A stretch of 64,000 bases of DNA, taken from positions 1 to 64,000 of the forward strand of contig NZ_QLLT01000020.1 in NCBI RefSeq assembly GCF_003259315.1. The letters are read 5' to 3'. This stretch comes from Kitasatospora sp. SolWspMP-SS2h. GTDB lineage: Bacteria; Actinomycetota; Actinomycetes; Streptomycetales; Streptomycetaceae. This document shows, piece by piece, positions 52,853 to 61,708 of the stretch. The notes under the pieces were generated by a model. The model was not told where the DNA came from, searched no databases, and worked only from the letters and a program-made list of their open reading frames with translations. Both the position numbers and the translations under genes were made by a program. The stretch's first letter is position 1. Each line of letters starts with the position of its first letter.

Positions 52853-54385
52853 TCAGAAGCCGTCCGGGTACGGGGTGGCGAGCGCCGGGGTCCGGGCGGG
52901 GGCGGTCTGGTAGCCGGGGAGCAGGGCCGCCAGGCGGTCGCGGACTTCGGGGTCGTCGTTGGTGGTGGCCGCCGCGTAGAGGCCGGTGAGGCCGCCGGCC
53001 AGGTCCTCGGGGGCGGCGGCGTGGTCGGCGGCGGTGGCGAAGATCCGGGGGTGGGCGGTGGGCAGGCGCTCCTCGGCGTCGGAGAACAGGGCCTCGTTGA
53101 GCTTCTCGCCGGCCCGCAGGCCGGTGTAGCGGATCTCGACCTCGTCCGCGCCGAGTTGGACCTGTTCGGCGAAGTTGTGGACCAGGTCGACGATCCGGAC
53201 CGGCTCGCCCATGTCGAGCACGAAGACCTCGCCGCCCTCCGCCATCCGCCCGGCCTCCAGGACCAGGCCGACCGCCTCCTCGATGGTCATGAAGAAGCGG
53301 GTGACGTCGGGGTGGGTGACCGTCACCGGGCCGCCGCTGCGCAGCTGTTCCTCCAGGACGGACAGCAGCGAGCCGCGCGAGCCGAGCACGTTGCCGAAGC
53401 GGACGGCCGCGAAGACGCCGGTGCCGAGGTTGCGGGCGTCGCGGGCGTTGGCCTGGACGATGAGTTCGGCCAGCCGCTTGCTCGCGCCCAGCACCGAGGT
53501 CGGGTCGGCCGCCTTGTCGGTGGAGATCAGCACGAACCGCTCGACGCCGGTGGCCAGCGCGGCCTCGACCAGGTGGTCGGTGCCCAGGACGTTGGACTTG
53601 ACGGCCTCGCTGGGGTGGCGCTCCAGCAGCGGCAGGTGCTTGTGCGCGGCGGCGTGGAAGACCACGTCGGGGCGCAGGTCGCGGAAGATCTGCTGGATCC
53701 GGGGGCGGTCCCGGATGTCGGCGATGACCGGCGAGTCGTCGGTGAGCAGCGCCTCGCCCCAGATGTCGAGCTGGAGGCGGTGCAGGTTGGACTCGTCGTG
53801 GTCGAGCATGTAGAGCGCGGCCGGCCCGAACGCCTGGACCTGGCGGCACAGTTCGCTGCCGATCGAGCCGCCGGCGCCGGTCACCAGGACCCGGCGGCCC
53901 TCGATCACGGTGCGGACGTCCGGCGAGACCACGTGCACCTCGTGCCGCCCGATCAGCCGGTTGACGTCCAGGGTGCGCATGTCGGAGCCGACCACCTCGC
54001 GGCGCAGCGCGGCCAGGAAGGACGGCAGGTAGCGGACGGCCGCGCCGGCGGCGGCCGCGGCGGTGGCCAGGGTCCGCACCCGCTGGTGCGGCAGGCCCGG
54101 GATGGCGAGGACGACGACCTGGGCGCGGTGGCGCAGCGCCAGGTCGGTGAGGTCGGCGAGCGGGCCCAGGACGGGGCTGCCGGAGACGTCCCGGCCGGCC
54201 TTGGCCGGGTCGTCGTCCAGGACGCCGACCGGGTCGAGGCCGAACTCCGGGGTCCGGCCCAGGTCGCGGACCAGGGCGGTGCCGGCGGAACCGGCCCCGA
54301 CCACCAGGGTGCGCAGGCCGGTGGAGCCGTCCGGTGGGCGGGTACGGGCCCCGTGCGGGCGTGCGGCAGTGCGGTGCGGCAACAT
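52853..54385 (-). CDS. Soluble CapD/WbpM-like nucleotide-sugar 4,6-dehydratase/epimerase
   Basis: 510 residues. An N-terminal Rossmann-like CoA/nucleotide-binding domain (TLVVGAGSAGTALVRDL, residues ~25-140) precedes an extended SDR domain with VLVTGAGGSIGSELCRQ (~165), FHAAAHKHLPLLE, LISTDKAADPTSVLGASKR (catalytic region) and RYTGLRAGEKLNEALF near the C-terminus. It matches FlaA1/WbpM/PglF-type UDP-GlcNAc dehydratases, but it has no N-terminal TM segments, which long WbpM/CapD proteins usually carry. It can supply keto-sugars to the DegT aminotransferases. ATG 54385 with GGAGG; the LuxR-type gene lies 58 bases upstream in the same direction. Confidence 0.85.
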   Translation of the reverse strand: MLPHRTAARPHGARTRPPDGSTGLRTLVVGAGSAGTALVRDLGRTPEFGLDPVGVLDDDPAKAGRDVSGSPVLGPLADLTDLALRHRAQVVVLAIPGLPHQRVRTLATAAAAAGAAVRYLPSFLAALRREVVGSDMRTLDVNRLIGRHEVHVVSPDVRTVIEGRRVLVTGAGGSIGSELCRQVQAFGPAALYMLDHDESNLHRLQLDIWGEALLTDDSPVIADIRDRPRIQQIFRDLRPDVVFHAAAHKHLPLLERHPSEAVKSNVLGTDHLVEAALATGVERFVLISTDKAADPTSVLGASKRLAELIVQANARDARNLGTGVFAAVRFGNVLGSRGSLLSVLEEQLRSGGPVTVTHPDVTRFFMTIEEAVGLVLEAGRMAEGGEVFVLDMGEPVRIVDLVHNFAEQVQLGADEVEIRYTGLRAGEKLNEALFSDAEERLPTAHPRIFATAADHAAAPEDLAGGLTGLYAAATTNDDPEVRDRLAALLPGYQTAPARTPALATPYPDGF

Positions 54386-54443
54386 CTGACCTCCGGTTTC
54401 CCTGGATCACGGAGTGGAGCGTGCGGGGGAGGCGGGGGCTCGT

Positions 54444-55388
54444 TCAGCCCGCGCCGGGGCCTGTGGCGGCCGCGACGGTCGGCGGGGGGACGGGGACGGG
54501 CGGTTCGGAGGGCGCGATCCCGGCCCGGCGGGCGACCGCGACCGCCGCGAGCGTGGAGTGCACCCCCAGCTTGCCCAGGACGTTCTGCATGTGGGTGCGG
54601 ACGGTGTGCGGGGAGAGGAACAGCCGCTCGGCGACGGCCTGCCGGCCCAGCCCGGCGACCATGCAGCGCAGCACCTCCTCCTCGCGGGGGGTGAGCGCGG
54701 CGACCAGCCGCTCGCTCTCCGAGCGGTCGCGGCGGGCCGAGGTCAGTTCGCGGACCACGCCGGTGAGCAGCGCGGGCGGCAGGTGCGTCTCGTCGCGGCG
54801 CACGCCGCGCACCACGGTCATCAGCGCGCTGAGCGAACTCTCGCGCGCCACCCAGCCGTTGGCCCCGGCCTGGAGGGCCCGGGCGGCCCGCTGCGGGTCG
54901 TCCGCGGCGGCCAGCAGGACGGCCCGCACCTCCGGGTGGGCCCGCCGGACGCGGGCGACCAGCGCGATCCCGTCGGTCAGCGGCCGGGCCTCGCCGGGCC
55001 GGGCGGCGGGGAGCTGCGGCGGTGCCAACTGGACGGCGGCAGACCGCCGTTGAGGATGGTGCGACTGTCGCGGCCCGGCCGGGGTGCGCCGGGGCACGGG
55101 CGGCCCGGGCGCGGCGGCCGGCACGCGGGGCGGCGGGACGGCCGGCGGGTGCGGCGGCGGCGGCCCGGCCGAGGTACGGGGCGGTGGCGGGACGGCGCCC
55201 AGGTCGACGTCGACCAGCACCACGTCGTACGGGCGGTGTTCGGCCACCGCCCGCTCCAGCGCCCGTTCGGCCGCCGCCGCGCTGCCCGCCGCCCCGACGT
55301 CCACGTCGGGTTCGGCGGCCAGTGCCGTGGCGAGCGCCTCGGCGAAGATCCGGTGGCCGTCGACCACCAGGACGCGCATACGCCCCAT
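54444..55388 (-). CDS. NarL/LuxR-type response regulator with a Pro-rich insertion in its receiver
   Basis: 314 residues. The receiver starts MRVLVVDGHRIFAEALATAL and has the phospho-Asp in DVVLVDVDL (~residue 60). It is then interrupted by a ~75-residue Pro/Arg-rich segment (VPPPPRTSAGPPPPHP and on) before the receiver resumes with DGIALVARVRRAHPEV. The C-terminal LuxR HTH is LTPREEEVLRCMVAG, LFLSPHTVRTHMQNVLGKLG. The insertion sits directly after the phosphorylation site, so it would alter signalling. No kinase is adjacent. Confidence 0.85.
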   Translation of the reverse strand: MGRMRVLVVDGHRIFAEALATALAAEPDVDVGAAGSAAAAERALERAVAEHRPYDVVLVDVDLGAVPPPPRTSAGPPPPHPPAVPPPRVPAAAPGPPVPRRTPAGPRQSHHPQRRSAAVQLAPPQLPAARPGEARPLTDGIALVARVRRAHPEVRAVLLAAADDPQRAARALQAGANGWVARESSLSALMTVVRGVRRDETHLPPALLTGVVRELTSARRDRSESERLVAALTPREEEVLRCMVAGLGRQAVAERLFLSPHTVRTHMQNVLGKLGVHSTLAAVAVARRAGIAPSEPPVPVPPPTVAAATGPGAG

Positions 55389-55531
55389 CGTCCTTGCCCC
55401 CCTGCTCGTGGCCCGACCCCCACCGGTGCCGCACTCAGCCTACGGGCGTGCGCCGCCGCGGCGTGGGGGTTTGGTGAAGTTCCTGTACACAGGGTCTCCG
55501 GGGGCGGGAGCCGGGCCGGGGAGCGGGCTGG

Positions 55532-56491
55532 TCAGGCGCGGTGGGCGAGGGTGAACTCCCAGGCGTCGGCGACGATCCGGTCGAGGTCGGGGCGCTTCGG
55601 GGTCCAGCCGAGCGCCTCGCGGGCGCGGTCGGCGGCGGCGACCAGGACCGCCGGGTCGCCCGGGCGGCGGTCGGCGATCCGGACCGGGATCTCCCGGCCG
55701 GTGACGCGCTTGACGGACTCGATCACCTCGCGCACCGAGAAGCCGGTGCCGTTGCCCAGGTTGCACACCAGGTGCTCGCCGGGCCTGGCGGCGTCCAGCG
55801 CCAGCAGGTGCGCCTCGGCCAGGTCGGCGATGTGGATGTAGTCCCGGATGCAGGTGCCGTCCGGGGTCGGGTAGTCCTCGCCGAAGACCGCGATGTCCGG
55901 GCGCTGGCCGAGCGCCGCCTGGAACACCAGCGGGATCAGGTGCGACTCCGGCTCGTGCCGCTCCCCGTAACGCCCGTACGCCCCGGCCACGTTGAAGTAG
56001 CGCAGGCTCACCGCGGCCAGGCCGTGCGCGGTCGCCTCGGAGGTGATCAGGTGGTCCACCGCCAGCTTGGTGGCCCCGTAGGTGTTGGTGGGCGCCGTCC
56101 GCGCGCTCTCCTTGATCGGCACCTCCTCGGGCTCCCCGTACACCGCGGCGGTGGAGGAGAACACCAGCGTGCCCACCCCGGCCTTGCGCATCGCCGCCAC
56201 CAGCTCCAGCGAACCGGCCACGTTGTTGCGCCAGTACTTCTCCGGGTCCGCCACCGACTCGCCGACCTGGGAGGAGGCCGCGAAGTGCAGCACGCCGTCG
56301 AAGGAGGAGTCCAGCACCCCGGCCGCCTCCTGGATCCGGCCCCGCACGAACTCCGCCCCGTCCGGCACCCCTTCCGCGAACCCGGTCGACAGGTCGTCCA
56401 GCACCGTCACCCGGTGGCCCGCCTCCAGCAGGTGCGCCGCCACCACGCTCCCCACGTAACCGGCTCCGCCCGTGACCAGGTACTTGCCCAT
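55532..56491 (-). CDS. galE: UDP-glucose 4-epimerase
   Basis: 319 residues, extended SDR. NAD motif YLVTGGAGYVGSVVA, active-site SSTAAVYGEP and YGATKLAVD, the GalE features RYFNVAGAYG and FGEDYPTPDGTCIRDYIHI, and NLGNGTGFSV. It interconverts UDP-glucose and UDP-galactose; UDP-GlcNAc activity cannot be excluded. ATG 56491 preceded by GGAG. It is flanked by the two atypical regulators. Confidence 0.93.
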   Translation of the reverse strand: MGKYLVTGGAGYVGSVVAAHLLEAGHRVTVLDDLSTGFAEGVPDGAEFVRGRIQEAAGVLDSSFDGVLHFAASSQVGESVADPEKYWRNNVAGSLELVAAMRKAGVGTLVFSSTAAVYGEPEEVPIKESARTAPTNTYGATKLAVDHLITSEATAHGLAAVSLRYFNVAGAYGRYGERHEPESHLIPLVFQAALGQRPDIAVFGEDYPTPDGTCIRDYIHIADLAEAHLLALDAARPGEHLVCNLGNGTGFSVREVIESVKRVTGREIPVRIADRRPGDPAVLVAAADRAREALGWTPKRPDLDRIVADAWEFTLAHRA

Positions 56492-56623
56492 GTTCTCCGA
56501 CCTCCGCGACATTTCGGGTGTTCCTCGACCGGAGCATAGGGCACCCGGCTGAACCGCCCGTCCGGGCCGGCCGGGCGTTCGTCCCGCCCCCGCGCCGAGC
56601 CGGTCAGTGAACTCGCGCGCAGG

Positions 56624-57283
56624 TCAGGCCAGTTGGTCCAGCAGCCCGGTCCGGGCCGCCAGCGCGGCCGCCTCCAGCCGGGACCGCGCGCCCAGTTTGG
56701 TCAGCACCCGCTGGACGTGCGTGCGGGCGGTGGACGGGGCGATCCGCATCGCCGCGGCGATCGCCGCCGTGTCCTCGCCGTCCGCGATCCGGGCCAGCAC
56801 CTGCACCTCCCGCCGGGTCAGCAGCCGCAGCAGCCGCAGCGCCTCGTCGTCCGGCTCGGCCGCCGGCCACAGCAGGTGCTCGAACGCCGCCCGCAGCACG
56901 TCGACCCCGACCGCCGCCTCCCCCGCCCGCACCCGGACGATCGCCCGGTCCACCACCTCGATCCGCTCGTCGCTGCGGACGTACCCGGCCGCCCCCGCCG
57001 CGAACGCCGCCGCGACCCGCCCCGGCGCGCCGAGCGGGCCGAGCACCACCACCGCGATCTCCGGCCGCTCCCGGCGCAGCCGCCGCAGCGGCCCGAACGG
57101 GTCGTCCGGCCCGCCCGCCGTCCCCAGCAGGCACACCTCCGGCCGCCGGCCCGCCACCAGTTCCAGCACCGCCCCGCACGGCGCCCCGATCCCCAGCACC
57201 CGGTGCCCGCGCTGCTGCAGGGCCGCCCCCAGCGCCTCGGCCATCAGCCGGTGGTCGTCCGCCACCACGAGCCGTGCGCTCAT
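56624..57283 (-). CDS. NarL/LuxR-type regulator with a degenerate receiver
   Basis: 219 residues. The receiver-like domain begins RLVVADDHRLMAEAL (acidic pocket present), but at the phosphorylation site EVCLLGTAGG has Gly where Asp is expected, and the conserved Lys is Arg/absent (GYVRSDE). The HTH is LTRREVQVLARIADG, MRIAPSTARTHVQRVLTKLG. It should be controlled without phosphorylation (an atypical response regulator). ATG 57283 with GGAGG. It lies upstream of galE in the same direction with a 132-base gap. Confidence 0.88.
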   Translation of the reverse strand: MSARLVVADDHRLMAEALGAALQQRGHRVLGIGAPCGAVLELVAGRRPEVCLLGTAGGPDDPFGPLRRLRRERPEIAVVVLGPLGAPGRVAAAFAAGAAGYVRSDERIEVVDRAIVRVRAGEAAVGVDVLRAAFEHLLWPAAEPDDEALRLLRLLTRREVQVLARIADGEDTAAIAAAMRIAPSTARTHVQRVLTKLGARSRLEAAALAARTGLLDQLA

Positions 57284-57397
57284 CCGCGCCTCCCCCTCCG
57301 GGCCCGACAGACGCACCATCACAGCGCACAATCGCCCGCCCCGCCAGAGCACCTCCGGAACCGGCCCCGGGCAACGCGGAACCCCGGGCAACGCGAA

Positions 57398-57421
57398 AGG
57401 CCCCGCCTCACGGCGGGGCCT
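57398..57421 (-). terminator. Terminator downstream of tRNA-Thr
   Basis: A 10-bp perfect stem AGGCCCCGCC / GGCGGGGCCT with a TCAC tetraloop, 10 bases beyond the tRNA 3' end. Confidence 0.9.
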
Positions 57422-57431
57422 CGCTGTCCTG

Positions 57432-57504
57432 AGCCCCCATGCGGAATCGAACCGCAGACCTTCTCCTTACCATGGAGACGCTCTACCGACTGAGCTATAG
57501 GGGC
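57432..57504 (-). tRNA. tRNA-Thr(GGU)
   Basis: Reverse strand: acceptor GCCCCTA / TGGGGGC, D-arm AGCTCAGTCGGTAGAGC, anticodon stem TCTCC/GGAGA with loop ATGGTAA (anticodon GGT), and T-arm GGTTCGATTCC. It reads ACC/ACT. No CCA is encoded. A -10-like TAATGT with TTCCCA (18-base spacer) lies upstream on the reverse strand near 57550-57580. Confidence 0.95.
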
Positions 57505-57682
57505 TTGTTGCTCCGGGTCCCTCGCGGTTCCCCTTGCGACGAGGAAAACATTACATGCTCCGCGGACGGGTTGGGAAATCCGCTTCGGCCAGGTCGGAGG
57601 GCTAAACTGCCCGAGAAGACCCGATCTGCCGTGCAATGTCGCCCAGCAGCCGCGAACTCCCGTGCAGCGAAGGCGTGATCCT

Positions 57683-59596
57683 GTGTCAGCCACCGGCCGC
57701 AGCCGTGCTTCCGGCGACCCCTCCGCGTGGTGGGCGCTGGCCCTGCGGCCGAGCCGCCCGGTGGTGGCGCGGGCGCTGGTGGTGCGGGCCGCGGTGGGGA
57801 TGGCGGTGCCGCTGCTGGCCGGGCTGCTGTGCGACCGGATGGCGCTGGGGGTGTTCGCCGCGCTGGGGGCGATGCACGCGACGATGAACGACCGGGTGGA
57901 GCCGCTGCGGCTGCGGGCGCCGCGGATCGCGCTGGCGCTGACGGCGTCGACGGCCGGGATGCTGATCGGCGCCGAGCTGCAGTACCGGGGCGCGGGCGGC
58001 CTGGAGATCGGGGCGGCGCTGACCGCGGTGGGCTTCGCGGGCGGGGCGCTGTCCGCGACCGGGCCGCGCGGGTCGGCGGCCGGGATGCTGCTGCTGGTGT
58101 CGGCCTCGCTGGGCGGCGGGATGGCGCTGCCGCACCCGTGGTGGGCGGCGCCCGCGATGATGCCGTGCGGGGCCGCGCTGGTGCTGCTGCTGGGGGTGCG
58201 CTACCGCACCGACCTCCGCTCCGATCCGCGCACCCGGGCGCTCGCCGAGGTCTACCTGGCGCTCGGCGGCCTGCTCGCCGCCCTCGGCACCCCGGACGGC
58301 GCGGCGGCCCGCCGCCTGCTCACCGGCCGGCTCAACCAGATGCAGGACCTGCTGCCGCCGCCCCGCCCGGGCCGGCGCGAGTCGGAGCGGCTGCGCTGGC
58401 TGCTCCGCTCGTACGAGGCGGCGCTGGGCGCCACCGAGGCGGCGGCCGGGCTGCTGTGGGCCTGGCGCCCGGTGCCACCGGAGGTGGCGGAGCTGCCCGC
58501 CCGGCTGGCCGGGCGGATCACCGGCGGCCCCGAGCCCGACTACCCCGAGTGGCGGCCGGACACCCCGTCCCGGACGGCGTTCGACACCGCGCTGCGGGCC
58601 GCCGCCGACACCGTCGCGGGCCGCTGGGCGCCGCTGGACACCGCCGCCCCGCCGCCGCCCGACCCGTGGCGGCTGCGCGCCCGGCTGCTGTCCCTGGGCT
58701 CGGTGCGCTACGGGCTGCGGGTGGCGCTGTGCGTGGCGGTCGCCGAGACGCTGGTCAACGGGGTGGCGCTGAGCCGCAGCTACTGGGTGCCGATGACGGT
58801 GGCGTTCGTCCTGAAGCCGGACCTGGGCTCGGTGTTCCAGCGGGCGGTGAGCCGGGCGCTGGGCACCGTGCTGGGCATCGCGGTCACCGCAGTGCTGCTG
58901 GCGCTGACCACGAACCCCTGGGCGCTGAGCCTGGCCATCTCGCTCTGCGTGGCGCTGCTGCCGTACTCGACGGCCGCGCACTACGGGCTGAACACCATCG
59001 TGATGACGCCGGTCGCGCTGCTGCTGGTGCAGCTCGGCGGGGAGAGCGGGGCCGCCGAGTTCTGGCCGCGGGTCCTGGACACCGCGCTGGCCAGCGGCAT
59101 CGTGCTGGTCTTCGGCTACCTGCTGTGGCCCGACCGGCCGCCGCACCGGATCGAGCCCAGCGTCGTCACCGCCGCCGCCACCCTGCGCCGCTACCTGGCC
59201 GCGGTGGTCGCCGGACGCACCCAGCCGGTCGCCGAGGTGTGGCTGCGCCGCACCGCGTACCGGTCACTGGCCGACGCCCGCCGGCAGGTGGACCTCGGCC
59301 TGGCCGAACCCCCGCCCGCCGGCCGGCTCGCCGAACGCTGGCTGCCCACCACCGCCGCGCTGGAACGGATGTCCGGCGCGGTGGCCGCGTACGCCGCCCA
59401 GCTGCGCTACGGCGGCCGGCAGCCGGAGCCGGAGGTGATCGAACGGGTGCTGACCTCGCTGGACCGGATCACCGCCGCCGCCCGCACCCACCGGCCCCCG
59501 ACCGGCCGGATCGCCGGCCCGACCGGCCCGCACGACCCGTCCCGCAGCGCGCTGGCCCGGGCCGCCGACGAACTCGACCAGCTCCTGGACGGCTGA
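57683..59596 (+). CDS. FUSC-family membrane protein (aromatic acid exporter-like)
   Basis: About 637 residues. Two clusters of TM helices (residues ~35-170 and ~345-500) each precede a soluble helical part, as in the FUSC/YccS/AaeB family. The conserved LSRSYWVPMTVAFVLKPDLGSVFQRAVSRALGTVLG region is a good match. It may export aromatic or other organic acids. GTG 57683 has AAGG about 10 bases upstream; GTG 57662 is an alternative. Convergent with the ABC-F gene. Confidence 0.85.
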   Translation: MSATGRSRASGDPSAWWALALRPSRPVVARALVVRAAVGMAVPLLAGLLCDRMALGVFAALGAMHATMNDRVEPLRLRAPRIALALTASTAGMLIGAELQYRGAGGLEIGAALTAVGFAGGALSATGPRGSAAGMLLLVSASLGGGMALPHPWWAAPAMMPCGAALVLLLGVRYRTDLRSDPRTRALAEVYLALGGLLAALGTPDGAAARRLLTGRLNQMQDLLPPPRPGRRESERLRWLLRSYEAALGATEAAAGLLWAWRPVPPEVAELPARLAGRITGGPEPDYPEWRPDTPSRTAFDTALRAAADTVAGRWAPLDTAAPPPPDPWRLRARLLSLGSVRYGLRVALCVAVAETLVNGVALSRSYWVPMTVAFVLKPDLGSVFQRAVSRALGTVLGIAVTAVLLALTTNPWALSLAISLCVALLPYSTAAHYGLNTIVMTPVALLLVQLGGESGAAEFWPRVLDTALASGIVLVFGYLLWPDRPPHRIEPSVVTAAATLRRYLAAVVAGRTQPVAEVWLRRTAYRSLADARRQVDLGLAEPPPAGRLAERWLPTTAALERMSGAVAAYAAQLRYGGRQPEPEVIERVLTSLDRITAAARTHRPPTGRIAGPTGPHDPSRSALARAADELDQLLDG

Positions 59597-59821
59597 GGCC
59601 CGGGCGTCCGGGCTCACGCCGCCGCGCGGCCGGGGCCGAACCGGACCACCGGAACCGAGCAGGACGGCTGAAGTCCCGCCGGACGGCCGGGGCCCGAGCG
59701 GAGCGGCTGCGGTCCGCCGGACAGCCGGAGCCCGGGCCCGGGCGACCGAGGCGAGGCCGAGCAGCCGAGCCGAGCCGGGCGGCCACGGCCCCGCCGGGCG
59801 TCCGAGGCCCCGCCGGGCGGG

Positions 59822-61633
59822 TCAGACCTGGTCGGCCAGTTCCAGCCAGGACATCTCCAGCTCCTCCTTCTCCTCGCGGACCTTGCGCAGCTGCGCGTCC
59901 AGCTCGGCGACCTTGGAGAAGTCGGCGGCGTGCTCGGCCAGTTGGGTGTGCAGCTTGGACTCCTGCTGGTCCAGCTTGGCGATCTGCCGCTCCAGCTTCT
60001 GCATCTCCTTCTTGGCGGCCCGCAGGTCCCCCGCCGACAGCCCGGTGGTCTCCGCGGCGGCCGGCACCCGGGCGGCGGCGGCCTGGGCGGCGGCCTCCGC
60101 CATCGCGGTGCGGCGCTCCAGGTACTCGTCGACGCCGCCGGGCAGCATCCGCATCCGGCGGTCGCCGAGCAGGGCGTACGCGGTATCGGTGGTGCGCTCG
60201 ATGAAGAACCGGTCGTGGCTGATGACGACCATCGAGCCGGGCCAGCCGTCGAGCAGGTCCTCCAGCTGGTTGAGCGTCTCGATGTCGAGGTCGTTGGTGG
60301 GCTCGTCGAGGAAGAGCACGTTCGGCTCGTCCATCAGCAGCCGCAGCAGCTGGAGGCGGCGGCGCTCGCCGCCGGACAGGTCGCCGACCGGCGTCCACTG
60401 CTTGTCCTTGCCGAAGCCGAACTGCTCGCACAGCTGCCCGGCGCTCATCTCCCGGCCCTTGCCGAGGTCGACCCGGCCGCGGACCTGCTCGACGGCCTGG
60501 AGGACGCGGGTGGCCGGGTCCAGCTCGGCGACCTCCTGGGAGAGGTACGCCAGCCGGACGGTCTTGCCGACCTTGACCACGCCGCCGGCCGGCTGCACGT
60601 CGCCCTGGGTGGCGTAGGCGGCCTGCATGGCCCGCAGCAGCGAGGTCTTGCCCGCGCCGTTGACGCCGAGCAGGCCGATCCGGTCGCCGGGGCCGAGCTG
60701 CCAGGTGAGGTGCTCCAGCAGCAGTTTGTCGCCGGCCTTGACGGTGACGTCCTCCAGCTCGAAGACGGTGCGGCCGAGGCGGGCGTTGGCGAACTTCATC
60801 AGCTCGGACTTGTCGCGCGGCTCCGGCACGTCCGCGATCAGCGCGTTCGCGGCCTCGATCCGGTAGCGCGGCTTGGAGGTGCGGGCGGGGGCGCCGCGGC
60901 GCAGCCAGGCCAGCTCCTTGCGGGCCAGGTTCTGCCGCTTCTGCTCCTCGGTGGCCTCGATCCGGGAGCGCTCGGCGCGGGCGAACACGTAGTCCGAGTA
61001 GCCGCCCTCGTACTCGCGGACCTCGCCGCGCTGGACGTCCCACATCCGGGTGCAGACCTGGTCCAGGAACCACCGGTCGTGGGTGACGCAGACCAGCGCC
61101 GAGCGGCGGTTCTGGAGGTGCTTGGCGAGCCAGGCGATGCCCTCCACGTCGAGGTGGTTGGTGGGCTCGTCCAGCACGACCAGGTCGGGTTCGCCGAGCA
61201 GCAGCTTGGCGAGCGCGATGCGGCGGCGCTCGCCGCCGGAGAGCGGGCCGATCACGGTGTCCAGGCCGTCGGCGAAGCCGGGCAGGTCCAGGCCGCCGAA
61301 CAGGCCCTGGACGATGTCGCGGATGCGGGCGTCGCCGAGCCACTCGTGGTCGGCCCGGCCGGCGATCACCTCGTGCCGGATGGTGGCCGCCGGGTCCAGC
61401 GAGTCGTGCTGCGTCAGCACCGCCATCTGCAGCCCGCCGGACCAGGTCACCCGCCCGCTGTCCGGCTCCTCCAGGCCCGCCAGCATCCGGACCAGCGTCG
61501 TCTTGCCGTCACCGTTGCGGCCCACCACACCGATCCGGTCGCCCTCGCTGACGCCGAGGCTGACCCCGTCCAGCAGGGCCCTGGTGCCGTACACCTTGGT
61601 GACGGACTCGATGGTGGCGAGGTTGACGGCCAC
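59822..61633 (-). CDS. ABC-F family ATPase
   Basis: 603 residues. Two ABC domains: Walker A GRNGDGKTT and GVNGAGKTS, signatures LSGGERRR twice, Walker B VVLDEPTNHLD and LFLDEPTNDLD, no TM segments. It has an extended inter-domain linker (RKELAWLRRGAPARTSKPR) and a C-terminal coiled coil (residues ~515-600). ABC-F proteins act on the ribosome. Overall it resembles the Uup type with its C-terminal domain, rather than a drug-specific target-protection factor. GTG 61633. Confidence 0.93.
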   Translation of the reverse strand: MAVNLATIESVTKVYGTRALLDGVSLGVSEGDRIGVVGRNGDGKTTLVRMLAGLEEPDSGRVTWSGGLQMAVLTQHDSLDPAATIRHEVIAGRADHEWLGDARIRDIVQGLFGGLDLPGFADGLDTVIGPLSGGERRRIALAKLLLGEPDLVVLDEPTNHLDVEGIAWLAKHLQNRRSALVCVTHDRWFLDQVCTRMWDVQRGEVREYEGGYSDYVFARAERSRIEATEEQKRQNLARKELAWLRRGAPARTSKPRYRIEAANALIADVPEPRDKSELMKFANARLGRTVFELEDVTVKAGDKLLLEHLTWQLGPGDRIGLLGVNGAGKTSLLRAMQAAYATQGDVQPAGGVVKVGKTVRLAYLSQEVAELDPATRVLQAVEQVRGRVDLGKGREMSAGQLCEQFGFGKDKQWTPVGDLSGGERRRLQLLRLLMDEPNVLFLDEPTNDLDIETLNQLEDLLDGWPGSMVVISHDRFFIERTTDTAYALLGDRRMRMLPGGVDEYLERRTAMAEAAAQAAAARVPAAAETTGLSAGDLRAAKKEMQKLERQIAKLDQQESKLHTQLAEHAADFSKVAELDAQLRKVREEKEELEMSWLELADQV

Positions 61634-61708
61634 GAAGCTGCACTCCTGAGGAAGGGGGGCGGAACGACTCCCCAGCCTAGTGGGACGCCGGACGTGGTCC
61701 CGGTGGCG

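Noticed and set aside
56555..56580. Possible terminator between the two reverse-strand genes galE and the degenerate regulator
   Set aside because: GAACCGCCCG / CGGGCGTTC pairs only imperfectly and overlaps a simple GC-rich run, so it was not listed as a feature.
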